From positions 124,001 to 188,000 of the forward strand of contig JAENWT010000003.1 in assembly GCA_016650125.1 (NCBI GenBank): 64,000 bases of DNA, given 5' to 3'. Of this stretch, positions 1 through 8,501 are shown one piece after another. Position 1 is the stretch's first letter, and each line of letters starts with the position of its first letter. Below the pieces are notes generated by a model. It was not told where the DNA came from. It made no database searches and was given only the letters and a program-made list of their open reading frames with translations. The position numbers and the translations under genes are program-made. The DNA is from Thermoleophilia bacterium. Its GTDB lineage: Bacteria; Actinomycetota; Thermoleophilia; Solirubrobacterales; 70-9.

Positions 1-1
1 G

Positions 2-433
2 TTCTTCCTGTTCCTGGGCCGGCACATCGGTCTGCCGGTCTGCCTCGAAGGCGCGCTCAAGCTGAAAGAGGTCTCTTACATCCCGAGCGACGCCTACGCG
101 GCCGGCGAGATGAAGCACGGCCCGATCGCGCTGCTCGACGAATCGACCCCGGTCGTCTGCGTCGCGACCAACAGCCCGATCCTGGACAAGATGCTCTCGA
201 ACATCGAGGAAGTCCGGGCCCGCGGTGCCCAGACGATCGCGGTCGCGACCGAGGGTTCCGGACGGGTCGAGGCCGTGGCCGAGGAGACGATCACGATTCC
301 CACCACCGACTGGGTTCTCCAGCCGTTGCTGGCGATCCTGCCACTGCAGCTGCTGGCTTACCACGTGGCTCGTCTGAACGGCCTGAACGTGGACCAGCCG
401 CGCAACCTCGCAAAGACGGTCACCGTCGAATAG
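2..433 (+). CDS. glmS: Glutamine-fructose-6-phosphate aminotransferase, C-terminal part (partial)
   Basis: The gene enters from the left edge, so only its last 143 codons are visible. They match the second SIS (isomerase) domain of GlmS, which makes glucosamine-6-phosphate for cell-wall precursors. Visible hallmarks are LEGALKLKEVSYIPSDAYAAGE near the start (sugar-phosphate binding), then EMKHGPIALLD, and a C-terminus ending in PRNLAKTVTVE, the usual GlmS terminus. The glutaminase domain lies outside the window. It is followed after 67 bases by a lipoprotein gene on the same strand. Confidence 0.95.
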   Translation, partial: FFLFLGRHIGLPVCLEGALKLKEVSYIPSDAYAAGEMKHGPIALLDESTPVVCVATNSPILDKMLSNIEEVRARGAQTIAVATEGSGRVEAVAEETITIPTTDWVLQPLLAILPLQLLAYHVARLNGLNVDQPRNLAKTVTVE

Positions 434-500
434 CCGGTATGCCGATGGCTGGTAGCCGGCCGCTAGAACCTCGCGATCACACGCTGTAAGGTTCCGGACC

Positions 501-2111
501 ATGCCTACCAAAGTGCTTCGTTACACAGTCCCAGCCCTGATCGCAACCGCAGCTCTGGCCCTCGCCCTCTCCGCCTGTGGTGGCGGCAGCAGCGGTGACG
601 ATGCGACTTCGGCACTCGCCAAGTACGTGCCGGCCGACGCGCTCGTCTACGTCGAAGGCAGCGTCCGCCCGGACCAGGAGCTCGCAGACAACGTCAACAA
701 GCTCGCGACCAAACTGACCGGCAGCCCGCTCAGCGACACGATCGATGACGCCCTGGCCAACGCCGAAGAAGGCGACGTCAGCTACACGGAAGACGTCGAG
801 CCCTGGCTCGGCGAGAACGCCGCCTTTTACGTCGGCGGCGACTTCGCGACCGATGCTGCGGATTCGGTCGCTTCCGGAGATGCTTCCTTGACGCCTGATA
901 TGGACGCGACCGATGGCGAAGACGTCGGCCTCGTCGCGGAGACGACTGACGTCGATGCCAGCCAGTCCTTCATCGAGAAGGCGGCCGGTGAAGAGAACGC
1001 GACCGATGGTGAGTACGAAGGCTTCTCCTACAAGGTCAGCAAAGACGACGATTCAGTACTCGGCATCGTCGATGACTATGTCGTCTTCGCGACTTCCGAA
1101 GACGTGTTCAAGGCGATGGTCGATGCCTCGCAGGGCGATTCGCTCGAAGGCACCTCCGCCTTCTCAGACGTGTCCGGCAAGGCGGCCGACGGCAGCCTGC
1201 TGAACGTCTACATCATCCACGAGCCGCTGCTCGCCGCCACGAAGTCGAGCGGGTTCGACGTCTCTTCGCTCTACTCGACGCTCGGCTCGGACGTGACTGA
1301 TACCGCAACCCTCATCAGCCTGGTCCCCACGGCTGACGAGATCTCGCTGGTCGGCGCGACCAACCTCGAGCCGGCGCTCGAAAGCGGCGACCCCAGTGCC
1401 GTACTGGAGACCTTCCCGGCCAATTCGCTTTACGCGGCCGGCACCGGTGATGTCGGTGCCAACATCACCAAGATCCTCGACGCGATCGACAAGGAAGGCA
1501 TCGAAGGCGTCGTCGAGCCGGGTCAGCTAAACAAGGAACTCGACAAGATCTCGAACCAGGGCTTCGACGTGCGCAGCATCGTCGAGTCGCTCGAGACGGT
1601 CGGCGTCTTCGTCAGCGGCGATTCGGTCGACACGCTCGGTGGCGCCCTGGTCGCCACGACCTCGGACCCCGAGCCGCTGAAGAGCACGCTCGGAGCGTTC
1701 TCATCGCTGATCGGACTCGCCGGCGACGCCAAGGTGAAGCCTCTCGGCGGAGGCCAGACCGGCTTCAGCGTCAAGACGCCGGAACTACCGGGACGCCCGG
1801 TCGTGATCGCCCTCCAGGGTGACCGCCTGGTCATCGCCATCGGCCTGCCCGCCGCGCAGCAGGCGCTGTCCGGCAAGGGCGAGACCCTGGCGGACTCTGA
1901 CTCCTACAAGGCGGCCGAAGAGTCGCTATCGGGCGAGAACGTCGACATGTTCGGCAACCCGGCGGCGATCGGCGGGCTGATCGCCGACGCGACCGGTGGC
2001 GATCCCGACGTGGCTAAATTCGCCGACATCCTGAAGAAGTTCCAGTACCTGGTCAGCGGATCCGGATCCGAGGACAACACGTTCGAGCTCAACCTCGGTC
2101 TGAAGGACTAG
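501..2111 (+). CDS. DUF3352-type lipoprotein
   Basis: The 536-aa product starts with a lipoprotein signal peptide: hydrophobic residues about 9-24, then lipobox LSAC with the lipid-carrying Cys at about residue 26, followed by a Gly/Ser-rich linker. The body (YVPADALVYVEGSVRP near residues 40-60, and repeated alternating strands to the end) resembles the actinobacterial DUF3352 family, whose function is unknown. It should be anchored on the outer face of the membrane. It stands between glmS and acpS and is probably transcribed with them. Assignment to DUF3352 is by eye. Confidence 0.8.
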   Translation: MPTKVLRYTVPALIATAALALALSACGGGSSGDDATSALAKYVPADALVYVEGSVRPDQELADNVNKLATKLTGSPLSDTIDDALANAEEGDVSYTEDVEPWLGENAAFYVGGDFATDAADSVASGDASLTPDMDATDGEDVGLVAETTDVDASQSFIEKAAGEENATDGEYEGFSYKVSKDDDSVLGIVDDYVVFATSEDVFKAMVDASQGDSLEGTSAFSDVSGKAADGSLLNVYIIHEPLLAATKSSGFDVSSLYSTLGSDVTDTATLISLVPTADEISLVGATNLEPALESGDPSAVLETFPANSLYAAGTGDVGANITKILDAIDKEGIEGVVEPGQLNKELDKISNQGFDVRSIVESLETVGVFVSGDSVDTLGGALVATTSDPEPLKSTLGAFSSLIGLAGDAKVKPLGGGQTGFSVKTPELPGRPVVIALQGDRLVIAIGLPAAQQALSGKGETLADSDSYKAAEESLSGENVDMFGNPAAIGGLIADATGGDPDVAKFADILKKFQYLVSGSGSEDNTFELNLGLKD

Positions 2112-2129
2112 ATAGATGGCCGAGGGTGA

Positions 2130-2495
2130 ATGAAGCCCTCCGGGCTGGGGATGGACCTGATCATGATTGCGCGGGTTGAACGCGCCCTCGATCGCCATCC
2201 CCGGCTAGCGCAGCGGCTCTTCACCCCGGGGGAACTCGACTACGCGGCCTCGTTCGGCCGCCCGGGCCGTCACCTGGCGGCCCGTTTTGCCGCCAAGGAG
2301 GCCGTGGTCAAGGCGCTTGCCCTCGGCCCCGGCACCAGTCTCCGCGACATCGAAATCGTCGCCGGGACCCCGCCCGAGGTCCGGCTCCATGACGGCGTCC
2401 GCCGGGCCGCCGACGAACGCGGATTGCGGGTCAGCGTGAGCCTGACCCACGAACGCGAGATCGCCGGCGCCGTGGCCATCGCCGAGGCCGCCTGA
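2130..2495 (+). CDS. acpS: Holo-[acyl-carrier-protein] synthase
   Basis: This 121-aa protein transfers 4'-phosphopantetheine from CoA to the Ser of apo-ACP. The family signature is visible: GLGMDLIMIARVERAL (Mg-binding Asp in GxGxDL), LFTPGELDYA, and FAAKEAVVKAL (the Mg-binding Glu in the KEA motif), ending with VSLTHEREIAGAVAIAE. Length is typical. The start at 2130 keeps the conserved first strand; the ATG at 2151 would remove it. The stop codon overlaps the start of nnr (TGATGG), implying translational coupling. Confidence 0.95.
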   Translation: MKPSGLGMDLIMIARVERALDRHPRLAQRLFTPGELDYAASFGRPGRHLAARFAAKEAVVKALALGPGTSLRDIEIVAGTPPEVRLHDGVRRAADERGLRVSVSLTHEREIAGAVAIAEAA

Positions 2496-4030
2496 TGGCG
2501 AGCTGGCTTGACCCGGTCTATGACGCCCGCGGCATGGGAGCGGCGGACCGCTGGGCGATCGACGAGGGTGGCATCGCGTCGCTCGACCTGATGGAGGCCG
2601 CCGGGCGGGCGCTGGCCGAATCGACCGCCGAAGTGGCCGGGCCCGGTCCGATCCGGGTGGTCTGCGGAAAGGGCAATAACGGAGGTGATGGCCTGGTCGC
2701 CGCCCGCCACCTGGTCGAAGCCGGGTACTCCGCCGAGGTGCTGCTGCTCTATGTCGTCGACGAACTCAGTACCGACGCCTTCGCGAACTACCGGAGGCTG
2801 ATCGGCGTCGAGATCTTCGAAGGATCCGAGACCCTGAGCCGCCTGGACGGCTCGGGCACGATCATCGACGCCGTCCTCGGAACAGGCTTCGAGGGTGAGC
2901 CCCGGGACCCGGCCGGCACGGCGATCAAAGCGATCAACGCCGCCGGGGCGACCGTGGTCAGCTGCGACATACCGTCGGGCGTGAACGCTTCGACCGGGGA
3001 GGCCGGGCTTGCGGTGAGGGCTGATCACACAGTGACCTTCCACGCATTGAAGATTGGACACCTGATTGCCCCCGGAAAGCATCTGTGCGGGGCGGTTCAG
3101 GTCGTCGACATCGGCATTCCGCGTGGCGCCCCCGCGGGTGACGCGGCGGGGCGGATCAACTCAACCGTGCTCGGGCTGCCGCCGCGGCGGGGAGTCGCCT
3201 CGAACAAGTTCAGCTCCGGCCGCGTTTCCGTGGTCGGCGGCTCAAAGGGCCTCACCGGGGCTGTCTGCCTGGCCGCGGAGGGTTCGATCCGGGCCGGCGC
3301 CGGTTACGCCACGGTCGCCGTGCCGGCCGACCTCGAATCAATCTTCGAAGTGAAGCTGACCGAAGTGATGTCGCTCGGCTGCGGTAGCACCAAAGGACAC
3401 CTCGGCAGCGACGCGAAGGACGAGATCCTCGAGCACTGCGCAGGAGCTGCCGCGACCGTGCTCGGTTCCGGCATGGGCCGTCGCAAGGACACCGGCAAAC
3501 TGATCCGGTCCCTGGCCGCGAAGATCGCCGGACCGCTGGTGATCGACGCCGACGGCCTCGGCGGGCTCGACGGCAAGCTTGCGTCAATCAAGGGCCGCAA
3601 GGGCACGACCGTCCTGACGCCGCACACGGGGGAGATGGGCAAGCTGCTCGGCCTGACCTCGTCCGAGGTCGACGCCTTTCGCCTCCAATCCGCAAGGGAC
3701 CTGGCAGTGGCCACCAATGCTGTGGTCGTACTCAAGGGTGACGACACGATCGTCACCGACGGTGAACGGGTGGCGATCAACGATCTGCCGGCCCCGGGGC
3801 TGGCCACGGCCGGCACCGGTGACGTGCTGGCCGGGGTCGTCGCGGCGATGCTCGCACGCGAGCTCGAGCCCTTTGCGGCCGCCTGCGCCGCGGTCTATGC
3901 CCACACCGTCGCCGGCCGGATCGCCGCCGATCAGGTCGGCAGCAACGAAGGCGTGATCGCCTTCGATGTGATCGAGGTCCTGCCGCAGGCGTTACGAGCC
4001 GCAGCCCCTGATGACCGGGCCTTGGAATAA
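2495..4030 (+). CDS. nnr: Bifunctional NAD(P)H-hydrate epimerase / ADP-dependent dehydratase
   Basis: The 511-aa fusion repairs damaged NAD(P)H hydrates. The N-terminal YjeF_N epimerase domain (about 1-215) contains the GKGNNGGDG loop near residue 56 and the DAVLGTGF segment near 125. The C-terminal ribokinase-like dehydratase domain (about 225-500) contains VIDADGL, LTPHTGEM and the nucleotide-binding AGTGDVLAG motif. Fusion of the two domains is usual in bacteria. It overlaps acpS by one base and lies 11 bases upstream of a CBS-domain gene; an acpS-nnr-alr order is common in bacteria. Confidence 0.95.
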   Translation: MASWLDPVYDARGMGAADRWAIDEGGIASLDLMEAAGRALAESTAEVAGPGPIRVVCGKGNNGGDGLVAARHLVEAGYSAEVLLLYVVDELSTDAFANYRRLIGVEIFEGSETLSRLDGSGTIIDAVLGTGFEGEPRDPAGTAIKAINAAGATVVSCDIPSGVNASTGEAGLAVRADHTVTFHALKIGHLIAPGKHLCGAVQVVDIGIPRGAPAGDAAGRINSTVLGLPPRRGVASNKFSSGRVSVVGGSKGLTGAVCLAAEGSIRAGAGYATVAVPADLESIFEVKLTEVMSLGCGSTKGHLGSDAKDEILEHCAGAAATVLGSGMGRRKDTGKLIRSLAAKIAGPLVIDADGLGGLDGKLASIKGRKGTTVLTPHTGEMGKLLGLTSSEVDAFRLQSARDLAVATNAVVVLKGDDTIVTDGERVAINDLPAPGLATAGTGDVLAGVVAAMLARELEPFAAACAAVYAHTVAGRIAADQVGSNEGVIAFDVIEVLPQALRAAAPDDRALE

Positions 4031-4041
4031 TCTCAAGCGCT

Positions 4042-4503
4042 ATGCCGACCGTAGCCGACATCATGGACCGTGAGCCCGCCACCGTTTCACCGGACGACGA
4101 CGTCCGGTCGGTGATCGCGGCCCTCCAGACGAACGACCTTCCCGGATTGCCGGTCGTCGACGAAACCCGCAAGGTCGTCGGCATCATCACCGAGGCCGAT
4201 CTCGTGATCTCGGACGAGAACGCCGATTTCCACCTGCCGCACTACGTCAACATCATGGGAGGTGTCGTCTTCCTCGAATCGACCAAGCACTTCGAGGAGC
4301 GCGCGAAGAAGGCGTTCGCCTCGAACGCCTCCGAGATGATGACTTCCGATCCGCTGACCGTTCACCCGGACGAACCGGCCGAGCACGCGGCCAAGCTGAT
4401 CTCCGAGAAGCATCACAACCGTCTGCCGGTAGTCGATGAAGAGGGCCGACTGGTCGGCGTGGTCACCCGGGTCGACGTCCTGGCCGCCCTCACCGGCGAC
4501 TGA
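4042..4503 (+). CDS. Tandem CBS-domain protein
   Basis: The 153-aa protein consists almost wholly of two CBS domains. The first begins TVADIMDREPATVSPDDDV and contains LPGLPVVDE; the second begins near residue 95 with ASEMMTSDPLTVHPDEPAEHAA and ends with NRLPVVDEEGRLVGVVTRVDVL. Such modules bind adenosine nucleotides and act as sensors, but the partner cannot be read from the sequence. The insert between the domains (YVNIMGG to SNASEMM) is typical of two-CBS proteins in this phylum. The stop overlaps the alr start, so the gene is co-translated with alr. Confidence 0.9.
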   Translation: MPTVADIMDREPATVSPDDDVRSVIAALQTNDLPGLPVVDETRKVVGIITEADLVISDENADFHLPHYVNIMGGVVFLESTKHFEERAKKAFASNASEMMTSDPLTVHPDEPAEHAAKLISEKHHNRLPVVDEEGRLVGVVTRVDVLAALTGD

Positions 4504-5627
4504 TGTACCAGCGGGCCGAGGCCCGGATCGATCTCGGCGCTCTCCGCCACAACGTGACGGCGCTGCGAACGCGCATCGCCGACGACGTCGAACTCTGCCC
4601 GGTTCTGAAAGCCGATGGCTACGGCCACGATTCGGCCCTCGCCGCCGTTGCCGTGACCGAAGCCGGGGCCGACCGCATCGCGATCGCCACCGTGCGTGAA
4701 GCGATCCGGATCCGTGAGGTCACGCCGGAGATCCCGCTGCTGATCCTCGGGGCGATGACTCCGACCGAGGTCGACCTCGCCGTTTCGGTCGGCATCGAAG
4801 TCTCGGCCTGGGACCCGGATTTCATCGCCGCGCTCGGAGCTCGGGCTTCAGGTGCCGGAAGCACCATCGGGGTGCACGTCAAGTACGACACCGGCATGGG
4901 CCGGCTCGGCTCGGCCGACCCCGGCCAGGTTGTCGAGATGGCGCGCACGGTCGATTCCCATCCGAACCTCCGGTTGGCGGCGGTCTGGACCCATTTCGCC
5001 ACGGCCGACGAGCGGGACCGCTCGTTCGAGATCATCCAGCGGGACCGGATGGCCGAGGTGGGTGGCCGGATCCGGGCCGAGTTCCCGCGGGTGAAGATCC
5101 ACGCGGCGAACAGCGCCGCCTTGATCAGCGATCCCAAATCGCACTTCGACATGGTCCGTCCGGGCGTCGCGATCTATGGCATGGATCCGTTCGGGGCGGA
5201 TCCGGCCGGGCACGGCCTCCAGCCGGTGCTTTCGCTTCATTCCTGGGTCGCTTCGATCAAGCAGTTTGACCTTGGCATGAGCGCCGGTTACGGCCGGACC
5301 TGGATCGCGAAAGAGCCGACCCGGCTCGCGACGGTCCCGGTCGGTTACGGCGACGGGGTGCGGCGCGGACTTTCGAACCGGGGGCAGGTCCTGATCGGCG
5401 GGGTGGCCCGGCCGATCTGCGGCACGATTTCGATGGACAACCTGGCGGCCGACATCGGCCTTGACGACGAAGTCCGGGTTGGTGACGAAGTGACCCTGAT
5501 CGGCACCCAGGGTCCGGCCCGGATCACCGCTGAACAGTGGGCCGAAAAGCTCGACACGATCAACTACGAAGTGACCTGCGGCATCTCGCCCAGGGTTCCC
5601 CGTATCGGGGTCGAGGAGCAGGGTTGA
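4503..5627 (+). CDS. alr: Alanine racemase
   Basis: This PLP enzyme of 374 aa interconverts L- and D-alanine for peptidoglycan. The PLP lysine lies in VLKADGYGH (about Lys36), and the second catalytic Tyr in SAGYGRTW (about 262). Other family blocks are VKYDTGMGRLG, AANSAALI, RPGVAIYG and the C-terminal ISMDN. Length and domain order (TIM barrel, then beta domain) are normal. Its TGA overlaps the TTG start of the next gene. Confidence 0.97.
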   Translation: MYQRAEARIDLGALRHNVTALRTRIADDVELCPVLKADGYGHDSALAAVAVTEAGADRIAIATVREAIRIREVTPEIPLLILGAMTPTEVDLAVSVGIEVSAWDPDFIAALGARASGAGSTIGVHVKYDTGMGRLGSADPGQVVEMARTVDSHPNLRLAAVWTHFATADERDRSFEIIQRDRMAEVGGRIRAEFPRVKIHAANSAALISDPKSHFDMVRPGVAIYGMDPFGADPAGHGLQPVLSLHSWVASIKQFDLGMSAGYGRTWIAKEPTRLATVPVGYGDGVRRGLSNRGQVLIGGVARPICGTISMDNLAADIGLDDEVRVGDEVTLIGTQGPARITAEQWAEKLDTINYEVTCGISPRVPRIGVEEQG

Positions 5628-7051
5628 ACTTCGAGGACGAAGCCCGCGCAACGATGGCGGTCGAGCTGGTGCAGCGGGTGAAGGCGGCACTTGAAGGCGA
5701 GGACGCGTGGGTGGTCGGTGGGGCCGTGCGGGATGCGGTCCTCGGCCGGGACGTGGACGACCTGGATCTCGCGGTCGACGGGTCTCCGGAGGCGGTGACC
5801 CGGCGCGTGGCCTCGGCGCTCGGCGGCTTCGCTTTCGAGTTGTCCTCTGAATTCCCGACTTGGCGGGCGCGCGACCGCGACGGCAGCTGGCAGGTCGATT
5901 TCGCGTCGCTTCGGGGTGGCAGCATCGAATCCGACCTCGGATTCCGGGACTTCACGGTCGGCGCGGTCGCGGTCGACCTGGCCACCGGCGAGGGTCTCGA
6001 CCCGTTCGGCGGCCTGGCCGACCTGGAGGCGGGGATCGTCCGTGCTGTGGGTCCGGAATCATTCACCGCCGATCCGCTGCGGCTGATGCGGGCGGCGCGC
6101 CTGGTCGCACAGTTCGGCTGGCAGATCGACCCGGATACGGTCGAGCTCGGCCTCGCCACTGCCGCACGTGCTGGCGAGCCCGCCGGCGAACGGACCCTGG
6201 CCGAGCTCTGTCAGTTGATCGCGGCGGCTGACCCGCCGGCCGGCCTCGGCGCGATGGACCAGCTGGGACTCTTCGAACCGGTGCTGCCGGAGATCGAGGC
6301 GCTCAAAGGTGTGGTCCAGGGTCCGAACCACCACCTGGACGTCTACGGGCACACGATCGAGGTACTTGAAGGCGTGCTCAGGATCGAATCCGATCTCGAG
6401 ACATTCGTCGGCGACAGCGCCGCAGGGGTTCGCGAGCTGCTTGATGAGGATCTCGCGGACGGGGTGTCACGCTCGACCGGACTGCGACTTGCCGCCCTCT
6501 TCCACGACTGCGCCAAACCGCAGACCCGAACCGATGAGAACGGGTTCGTCAGCTTCCGCGGTCACGACAGCCAGGGGGCCGAGGCGATCAAGGGGATTTT
6601 CAGCCGGCTGAAATCGAGCAACCGTCTGTCCGAGTATGTCGCGGCCCTGGCCCGGCACCACCTGATCCTCGGGTTCATGGTGCCGCAGCGCCCGCTGGAC
6701 CGGCACCAGGTCTACCGCTACCTGATCCACACCGACCCGGTTTCGATCGACGTGACCCTGCTGACCGTCGCCGATCGCCTGGCCGCCAGGGGGACGAGCA
6801 GCATCGCCAACGACAAGATGGTGGCGGGCCACCTCGAATTGGCTTCGGAAATGGTCGCGGACGCGCTCGAGTGGCGCCGCACCGGACCACCGGCCCAGTT
6901 CATGCGGGGCGACCAGCTCGCCAAAGAGCTCGGCATCGATCCGGGCCCGGATCTGGGCCGTTTGATCGATGCGCTCGCGGAGGCCCGTTACGCCGGAGAA
7001 GTCGATTCTGCAAGCGAAGCTGTGGAATTTGCGCGTCGCTTCCTCGGCTGA
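5624..7051 (+). CDS. cca: CCA-adding tRNA nucleotidyltransferase with HD domain
   Basis: The protein is a class II nucleotidyltransferase that builds or repairs the tRNA CCA end. VVGGAVRDAVLGRDVDDLDLAV (about residues 25-48) gives the GGxxRD flexible loop and the metal-binding acidic motif; a poly(A)-polymerase-type RNA-binding region follows, and an HD domain (LAALFHDCAKP, later RHH) lies near residues 285-345. I chose TTG at 5624 because a GAGGAG Shine-Dalgarno sits five bases upstream at 5613-5618 and it forms a TTGA overlap with alr; an ATG at 5654 is the alternative. infA follows 25 bases later. Confidence 0.9.
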   Translation: MNFEDEARATMAVELVQRVKAALEGEDAWVVGGAVRDAVLGRDVDDLDLAVDGSPEAVTRRVASALGGFAFELSSEFPTWRARDRDGSWQVDFASLRGGSIESDLGFRDFTVGAVAVDLATGEGLDPFGGLADLEAGIVRAVGPESFTADPLRLMRAARLVAQFGWQIDPDTVELGLATAARAGEPAGERTLAELCQLIAAADPPAGLGAMDQLGLFEPVLPEIEALKGVVQGPNHHLDVYGHTIEVLEGVLRIESDLETFVGDSAAGVRELLDEDLADGVSRSTGLRLAALFHDCAKPQTRTDENGFVSFRGHDSQGAEAIKGIFSRLKSSNRLSEYVAALARHHLILGFMVPQRPLDRHQVYRYLIHTDPVSIDVTLLTVADRLAARGTSSIANDKMVAGHLELASEMVADALEWRRTGPPAQFMRGDQLAKELGIDPGPDLGRLIDALAEARYAGEVDSASEAVEFARRFLG

Positions 7052-7076
7052 CGGGGCGTAGTACGCTCCTTCGTCG

Positions 7077-7295
7077 ATGGCAAAAGAAGAAAAAATCGAG
7101 ATGGAGGGCGAAATCACCGAAGCCCTCCCAAATACGATGTTCCGCGTCAAGCTCGACAACGACCACGAGGTCCTCGGGCACATTTCCGGCAAGATGCGCC
7201 GGCATTATATCCGCATCCTGCCTGGTGATCGCGTGAAGATCGAACTCTCGCCGTACGACCTCACCCGCGGCCGCATCACCTACCGCTACAAGTAG
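7077..7295 (+). CDS. infA: Translation initiation factor IF-1
   Basis: The 72-aa single OB-fold protein is full length. It starts [11 protein letters not shown] and contains the near-invariant [20 protein letters not shown] core, ending ITYRYK. IF-1 occupies the ribosomal A site during initiation. infA is more often placed beside ribosomal protein genes or map; here it follows cca, 25 bases downstream. There is no doubt about identity, but a second infA copy elsewhere in the genome cannot be excluded. Confidence 0.97.
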   Translation: MAKEEKIEMEGEITEALPNTMFRVKLDNDHEVLGHISGKMRRHYIRILPGDRVKIELSPYDLTRGRITYRYK

Positions 7296-7346
7296 GCCAA
7301 CCGGCCGGGGCGGAACCTTTCAGCGTCCCGGGTGTTCTGGACAGAG

Positions 7347-8207
7347 ATGCTTAATCCCAAGCTAACACTTGTCGAACATTTCACCACGACTTTGCTCAAG
7401 GTCGCGACGGCCGCTTTGCTGATCGTTTTTCTCGTCGTTTCAGCAGTTTCTTTCGTCCCGGACTTCGCCAACGCAGAGACGACGAAACGGGTCGTCCTGG
7501 GTAAGACGGCGACGAAGCTCGAGCCGAACTGCGGGGTTTCACAGTCCGACCGGCTCTGCGCGGCCGAGGGCCGGGTCACCGGATACCAGGTGTTTGCCAA
7601 GGGCACCGACCAGAAGCGCAGCTTCAACGTCCCGTTCAAGGGCAAGATCATTTCCTGGTCGATCTCGCTCGCGAAGCCCACCCGCAAGTTCACCAAGACG
7701 GTGAAGGACGCGCAGGTTCCTTTCTTCAACAACCTCTTCGGCTCACCGGCCCAGGCCCGGATCGCGGTACTGCGACAGGTTGAGAAGCGAAAGAAAGGCC
7801 CGCCGCGTTACAAGATGGTGCGACAGAGTCCGACCCAGATTCTCAATCCTTACTTCGGCACGACGGTCCATTTCGCCCTGTCGAAGCCCCTGAACGTGAT
7901 TCCCGACCAGGTGGTCGCCCTGACCATCCCAACGTGGGCACCGGCCTTCTGGCGGCCCGGGGCCTGCGACGCATCGCTGAACGGAGGGCTGGTCAATGAA
8001 GCCGCCTGCGAAGGCTTCCGCAAGGAGTACACGTGGCGCGGCAGCCGTGGCCCGAAGAAATGCGAGCTCGGCGGCGACACCCAGGAAGAGATCGAAGCAA
8101 GCATTGCCAGCAGTCACTCACAGCAGAAGGTCAACACCGTCAAGCGTTACGGCTGCTACTACGACGGCAGTCGTCTGCTTTACACGGCGACGATCGTCGG
8201 CAAGTAG
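7347..8207 (+). CDS. Secreted protein of unknown function
   Basis: The product has about 286 aa from the ATG at 7347 (a GTG at 7332 is also possible). An N-terminal hydrophobic segment (TLLKVATAALLIVFLVVSAV) is followed by a probable signal-peptidase site near FANAETT. The mature part is basic and has six or more Cys (NCGVSQSDRLCAAEG, GACDASLNGG, ACEGF, KCELGG, YGCYYDG), suggesting a disulfide-stabilised beta-rich exported protein. I do not recognise the family. It lies between infA and a convergent zinc-ribbon gene. Confidence 0.75.
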   Translation: MLNPKLTLVEHFTTTLLKVATAALLIVFLVVSAVSFVPDFANAETTKRVVLGKTATKLEPNCGVSQSDRLCAAEGRVTGYQVFAKGTDQKRSFNVPFKGKIISWSISLAKPTRKFTKTVKDAQVPFFNNLFGSPAQARIAVLRQVEKRKKGPPRYKMVRQSPTQILNPYFGTTVHFALSKPLNVIPDQVVALTIPTWAPAFWRPGACDASLNGGLVNEAACEGFRKEYTWRGSRGPKKCELGGDTQEEIEASIASSHSQQKVNTVKRYGCYYDGSRLLYTATIVGK

Positions 8208-8213
8208 AAGCGC

Positions 8214-8480
8214 TCAGCCGAGCGGCAGTCCGCAGAACTCGCAGGTGGCGAGGTCTCGGGCGGTGAGCTGTTCGCAGCGGCGGCAGACCCGGAGGTTCAC
8301 CGGGGTGCGCGGAAGACGTGATGCGGAAGGCGAAAGCGGCAGGACCTGGGCGACCGGTTCGAGCTCTTCGCCGGTCTCGGCGTCGCGGTAGACCACGTCC
8401 GGTTCAGCCGGGGCGAAGCCCTCACGGCCGGAGACGGGGGCCCGAAGGCGGTACAGCTGCTCGCTCTTGGCTGAGTCCAT
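8214..8480 (-). CDS. Small zinc-ribbon protein
   Basis: This 88-aa - strand gene ends with CRRCEQLTARDLATCEFCG, two CxxC knuckles 12 residues apart, forming a treble-clef or zinc-ribbon-like site. The N-terminal half is charged and probably disordered. Its start lies 21 bases from the divergent glycosyltransferase start, so the promoters must overlap. Function is unknown; RNA, DNA or protein binding are all possible. The gene faces the preceding secreted-protein gene end to end, with a 6-base gap. Confidence 0.65.
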   Translation of the reverse strand: MDSAKSEQLYRLRAPVSGREGFAPAEPDVVYRDAETGEELEPVAQVLPLSPSASRLPRTPVNLRVCRRCEQLTARDLATCEFCGLPLG

Positions 8481-8501
8481 AACCGGGAGAATATCTTAGA
8501 A